NCBI GenBank assembly: GCA_002794105.1
Contig: PHFL01000001.1
Location: forward strand, 41,082 to 105,081
Direction: 5' to 3'
DNA from: Candidatus Thermochlorobacter aerophilus
GTDB taxonomy: Bacteria > Bacteroidota > Chlorobiia > Chlorobiales > Thermochlorobacteraceae
DNA: 64,000 nucleotides
Shown here: in pieces, positions 61,931 to 64,000 of the stretch
Layout: every line of letters starts with the position of its first letter
Numbering within the stretch: position 1 is the first letter of the stretch
Position numbers and translations under genes: made by a program
The notes under the pieces: generated by a model
The model's input: the letters and a program-made list of their open reading frames with translations, nothing else
What the model was told of the DNA's origin: nothing
Databases searched by the model: none

Positions 61931-62644
61931 TTAGTTGACCAAGCTACCTACCTCTTCTCCAGTAAGTAGACGCCTTAGGTTTCCTTCTACGTTCATGTTC
62001 ATGACCACTATAGGTAACATGTTTTCTTGGCAGAGTGTGATAGCAGTTAAGTCCATGACGCGCAAGTTTCTCTTTAATACATCAAGGTAAGTAATTTTTT
62101 GGAAAAACTGTGCGGATGGATTCTTTTCGGGGTCCTCAGCGTAGATGCCATTGACGCGTGTGCCTTTGATGATGACGTCTGCTTCAATTTCAATAGCGCG
62201 AAGCGCAGCGGCTGTATCGGTTGTAAAGTATGGATTACCTGTGCCTGCACCAAAAATTACGACACGACGTTTTTCCAAGTGTCGTATTGCACGGCGTCGA
62301 ATAAAGGGTTCAGCAATTTGTTCCATCTTGATAGCGGTTTGCAATCGCGTATAGACACCTTTGCGCTCCAGTGCATCTTGCAGTGCTAAGGCATTGATGA
62401 CTGTTGCCAACATTCCCATGTGGTCAGCTTGTACTCTATCCATACGCTCAGCCGCTTTAGATAGCCCACGAAAGATATTACCACCACCGATAACCACTGC
62501 CACTTCTGCACCTAACTCATGAGCTTGTACAATCTCTGAAGCGAATCTATCCAAGACCTCTCCATCAATGCCGTAGCCTTTATCGCCCATTAGTGATTCT
62601 CCGCTTAGCTTCAGTAGGATTCGTTTGTATTTTAGTGCTGCCAT
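61931..62644 (-). CDS. pyrH: PyrH, UMP kinase
   Basis: Phosphorylates UMP to UDP; bacterial hexameric amino-acid-kinase-fold enzyme. The 237 residues contain [80 protein letters not shown] and [20 protein letters not shown], all conserved. It follows tsf, the usual rpsB-tsf-pyrH order. frr, which often comes next, is absent; the gene converges with the small membrane peptide. Confidence 0.97.
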   Translation of the reverse strand: MAALKYKRILLKLSGESLMGDKGYGIDGEVLDRFASEIVQAHELGAEVAVVIGGGNIFRGLSKAAERMDRVQADHMGMLATVINALALQDALERKGVYTRLQTAIKMEQIAEPFIRRRAIRHLEKRRVVIFGAGTGNPYFTTDTAAALRAIEIEADVIIKGTRVNGIYAEDPEKNPSAQFFQKITYLDVLKRNLRVMDLTAITLCQENMLPIVVMNMNVEGNLRRLLTGEEVGSLVN

Positions 62645-62685
62645 GACTGGTAGGGATTTTTGTTATGTGCTTTATTCAATAAAAA

Positions 62686-62708
62686 AGGTCTCGCAATTAG
62701 CGAGACCT
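62686..62708 (-). terminator. Rho-independent terminator after tsf
   Basis: On the minus strand AGGTCTCGC (complement of 62700-62708) pairs with GCGAGACCT (complement of 62686-62694) across a 5-base loop, followed by six T. It overlaps the tsf stop codon and lies before pyrH, so it may limit pyrH expression. Confidence 0.88.
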
Positions 62709-63574
62709 CATACTCTTTCTCCAAGTTGAAATCGCACGAACTGTTTAATTGCCAGTGTCGTATGCAATCGTTCTGAGGCTTCCTTTAGGATTTCTGTCAC
62801 AGTTTTGCTGTTGTCCTTGATGAACGGTTGTTCCAAGAGCACAATATCTTGGTACATTTTTTCAATTCTGCCAGAGACAATTTTTTCCACAACGGCGGCA
62901 GGTTTCTTGTCATTAAGTGCTTGCTGGCGGTAGATTTCAGCTTCTCTTTCGATTAGTTCCTTAGGTACGCTTTGGCGCTCAAGTGCCACAGGTGCTGCTG
63001 CTGCAACTTGCATGGCAATATCTTTGGCAATTGGGTCATCTTTGCCGTTTAGACCAGTGATGTAGACCAAAGAGGCTAATTTTGCACCAGGATGTGTGTA
63101 AGCAAATACTGCACCATCGGGAGCTTCCAGTAGAGCCACTCGGCTGATTTCTACTTTTTCGCCTACTTTGCTTACCATGATTTCAGTGGCTTTTGCAATG
63201 CTGGTGTTGAACTCACCACCGATGGTCAGTTCCAGCAAATCTTTTAGGTTTTTTGTGCGGTGCTTGAGTGCCAGGGTAGCTACCTCGTTAGCAAAGGCAA
63301 CGAATTCTTCATTGCGTGCAACAAAGTCCGTCTCACAGTTGACTTCTACCATGGCTGCTGCAGATTTATCTTCTGCTTGCGCCACGGCAATAATACCTTC
63401 TTTAGCTTCACGGTCGGCACGCTTAGCGGCAGCGGCGGCGCCACGCTCGCGCAGCCACTTGATTGCCGCATCCATATCGCCACCTGTTGCTTCTAATGCT
63501 TTTTTGCAATCTGCCATGCCTGCACCAGTTTTATCGCGCAGGTCTTTGACTAATTTTGCTGAAATTTCTGCCAT
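62708..63574 (-). CDS. tsf: EF-Ts, translation elongation factor Ts
   Basis: Nucleotide exchange factor for EF-Tu. The 288 residues begin with ISAKLVKDLRDKTGAGMADC and KKALEATGGDMDAAIKWLRE, the EF-Ts UBA domain with its GAGMMDCKKAL signature, then MVEVNCETDFVARNEEF and, at the C-terminus, VLLEQPFIKDNSKTV. Length is normal. It lies between rpsB and pyrH on the minus strand and is flanked by terminator-like hairpins on both sides. Confidence 0.97.
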   Translation of the reverse strand: MAEISAKLVKDLRDKTGAGMADCKKALEATGGDMDAAIKWLRERGAAAAAKRADREAKEGIIAVAQAEDKSAAAMVEVNCETDFVARNEEFVAFANEVATLALKHRTKNLKDLLELTIGGEFNTSIAKATEIMVSKVGEKVEISRVALLEAPDGAVFAYTHPGAKLASLVYITGLNGKDDPIAKDIAMQVAAAAPVALERQSVPKELIEREAEIYRQQALNDKKPAAVVEKIVSGRIEKMYQDIVLLEQPFIKDNSKTVTEILKEASERLHTTLAIKQFVRFQLGERV

Positions 63575-63602
63575 AACTTTTTTAGGGTTGTCAGATAAAA
63601 AA

Positions 63603-63626
63603 AGAACCGTGAAGGTTCACGGTTCT
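63603..63626 (-). terminator. Terminator or attenuator between rpsB and tsf
   Basis: AGAACCGTG (63603-63611) and CACGGTTCT (63618-63626) form a 9-bp stem with AAGGTT as the loop; two more A-T pairs are possible. On the minus strand it is followed by a T-run (complement of 63597-63603) and lies just after the rpsB stop. Confidence 0.85.
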
Positions 63627-63635
63627 CCTTGGAGA

Positions 63636-64000
63636 CTAATTTCCCTCTTCTTGAGTTACCTCTTCAGTATCCTCTTCTTTTTGTGCTGTGGTCGCATTGA
63701 TAATTGCATCTGCCACAGCTGTTGTAATCAGTTCAATTGAGCGAATAGAGTCATCGTTTGCAGGAATGACATGGGTTACCAGCTCTGGGTCGCAGTTGGT
63801 ATCGACCATTGCAAAGACAGGAATACCTAGTAAGTTTGCCTCCTTGACCGCAATATGCTCTTTTTTGACATCCACCACATAGAGTGCAGCGGGTAGGCGC
63901 GTCATTTCAACAATGCCACCTAAGACCTTGAGCAACTTTTCTTTTTCACGCAAGAGCATCAGACGCTCTTTCTTGGTGATGATGTCAAATGTACCGTCAT
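63636..64000 (-). CDS. rpsB: Ribosomal protein S2 (partial, N-terminus off the window)
   Basis: The C-terminal 121 residues of S2. [20 protein letters not shown], then [40 protein letters not shown], and [37 protein letters not shown] are standard S2 sequence. The frame runs past base 64000 without a start, so only the 3' part is present. The tail is acidic ([15 protein letters not shown]). tsf follows, separated by a hairpin. Confidence 0.96.
   Translation of the reverse strand, partial: DGTFDIITKKERLMLLREKEKLLKVLGGIVEMTRLPAALYVVDVKKEHIAVKEANLLGIPVFAMVDTNCDPELVTHVIPANDDSIRSIELITTAVADAIINATTAQKEEDTEEVTQEEGN

Noticed and set aside
1-64000. CRISPR array, prophage or toxin-antitoxin/defence locus
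   Set aside because: No regularly spaced direct repeats, phage structural genes or recognisable defence genes were found.

Overview
The window reads as a chromosomal segment of a Chlorobi-type (Chlorobiota/Bacteroidota) bacterium, most likely a phototroph or a close relative of one. This is inferred from gene content: a plant-type phytoene desaturase (CrtP-like), a second carotenoid desaturase of the CrtI/CrtD type, a thioredoxin-reductase-like ferredoxin-NADP reductase, a PuhE-like photosynthetic-complex-assembly membrane protein, Nfu/Mrp Fe-S factors, an S46 dipeptidyl peptidase, a GWxTD protein, and a BchI-like AAA+ ATPase with a VWA partner. No rRNA, CRISPR array, prophage or complete insertion sequence is visible. 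One tRNA (Met, CAT) is present.

Layout. 0-7.8 kb: the end of tsaB, then a VWA protein and a MoxR/BchI-like AAA+ ATPase, a Gfo/Idh oxidoreductase, a hybrid histidine kinase overlapped by a free-standing Hpt protein, and a small membrane protein. 7.9-14.6 kb (minus strand): der, an SbcC/Rad50-type ATPase, a 500-residue unknown protein and pstB. 14.7-17.5 kb: a CDF-like membrane protein, an SMR exporter, an AGCS sodium/amino-acid symporter and a MITE-like element with terminal inverted repeats. 17.5-28.2 kb (plus strand): a lytic transglycosylase, a TPR lipoprotein split by a frameshift, pyrK with an in-frame TGA at a [2Fe-2S] cysteine, a pseudo-receiver, msrC, a LON-domain protein, nadC, a lipoprotein, and pstS-pstC-pstA. 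28.2-34.8 kb: a TPR-GGDEF protein divergent from the FNR, then an HD-GYP response regulator, a DHH phosphoesterase, a methyltransferase and an unknown protein. 34.8-44.7 kb (minus strand): pyk, S46 peptidase, GWxTD protein, panC, rsmI, gyrA and a YdcZ-type transporter. 44.8-52.8 kb (plus strand): a glutamine-amidotransferase-like hydrolase, cobS, a cobC-like phosphatase, a peptide-binding lipoprotein, an isolated nuoJ, a BMP-family lipoprotein, two coiled-coil lipoproteins and an NAD-dependent epimerase. 52.8-64 kb (mostly minus strand): PuhE-like protein, nfu, mrp, carotenoid desaturase, mreB, tRNA-Met (plus strand), crtP, an alpha/beta hydrolase, a DUF1232 protein, a 59-residue membrane peptide (plus strand), pyrH, tsf and the end of rpsB.

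Together the genes cover housekeeping (gyrA, der, rpsB-tsf-pyrH, pyk, panC, nadC), phosphate uptake (pstSCA with a distant pstB), carotenoid and photosystem-related functions, and signalling (phosphorelay, c-di-GMP). The most striking observations are the TGA codon replacing the first cluster-binding cysteine of PyrK, with the rest of the conserved C-terminus intact behind it; two or three single-base frame disruptions within the same 6 kb; a 251-bp MITE-like element; a 19-bp palindrome running into the pstS start codon; and a PuhE-like protein in a Chlorobi-like genome. No wholly new multi-gene system could be shown from sequence alone.
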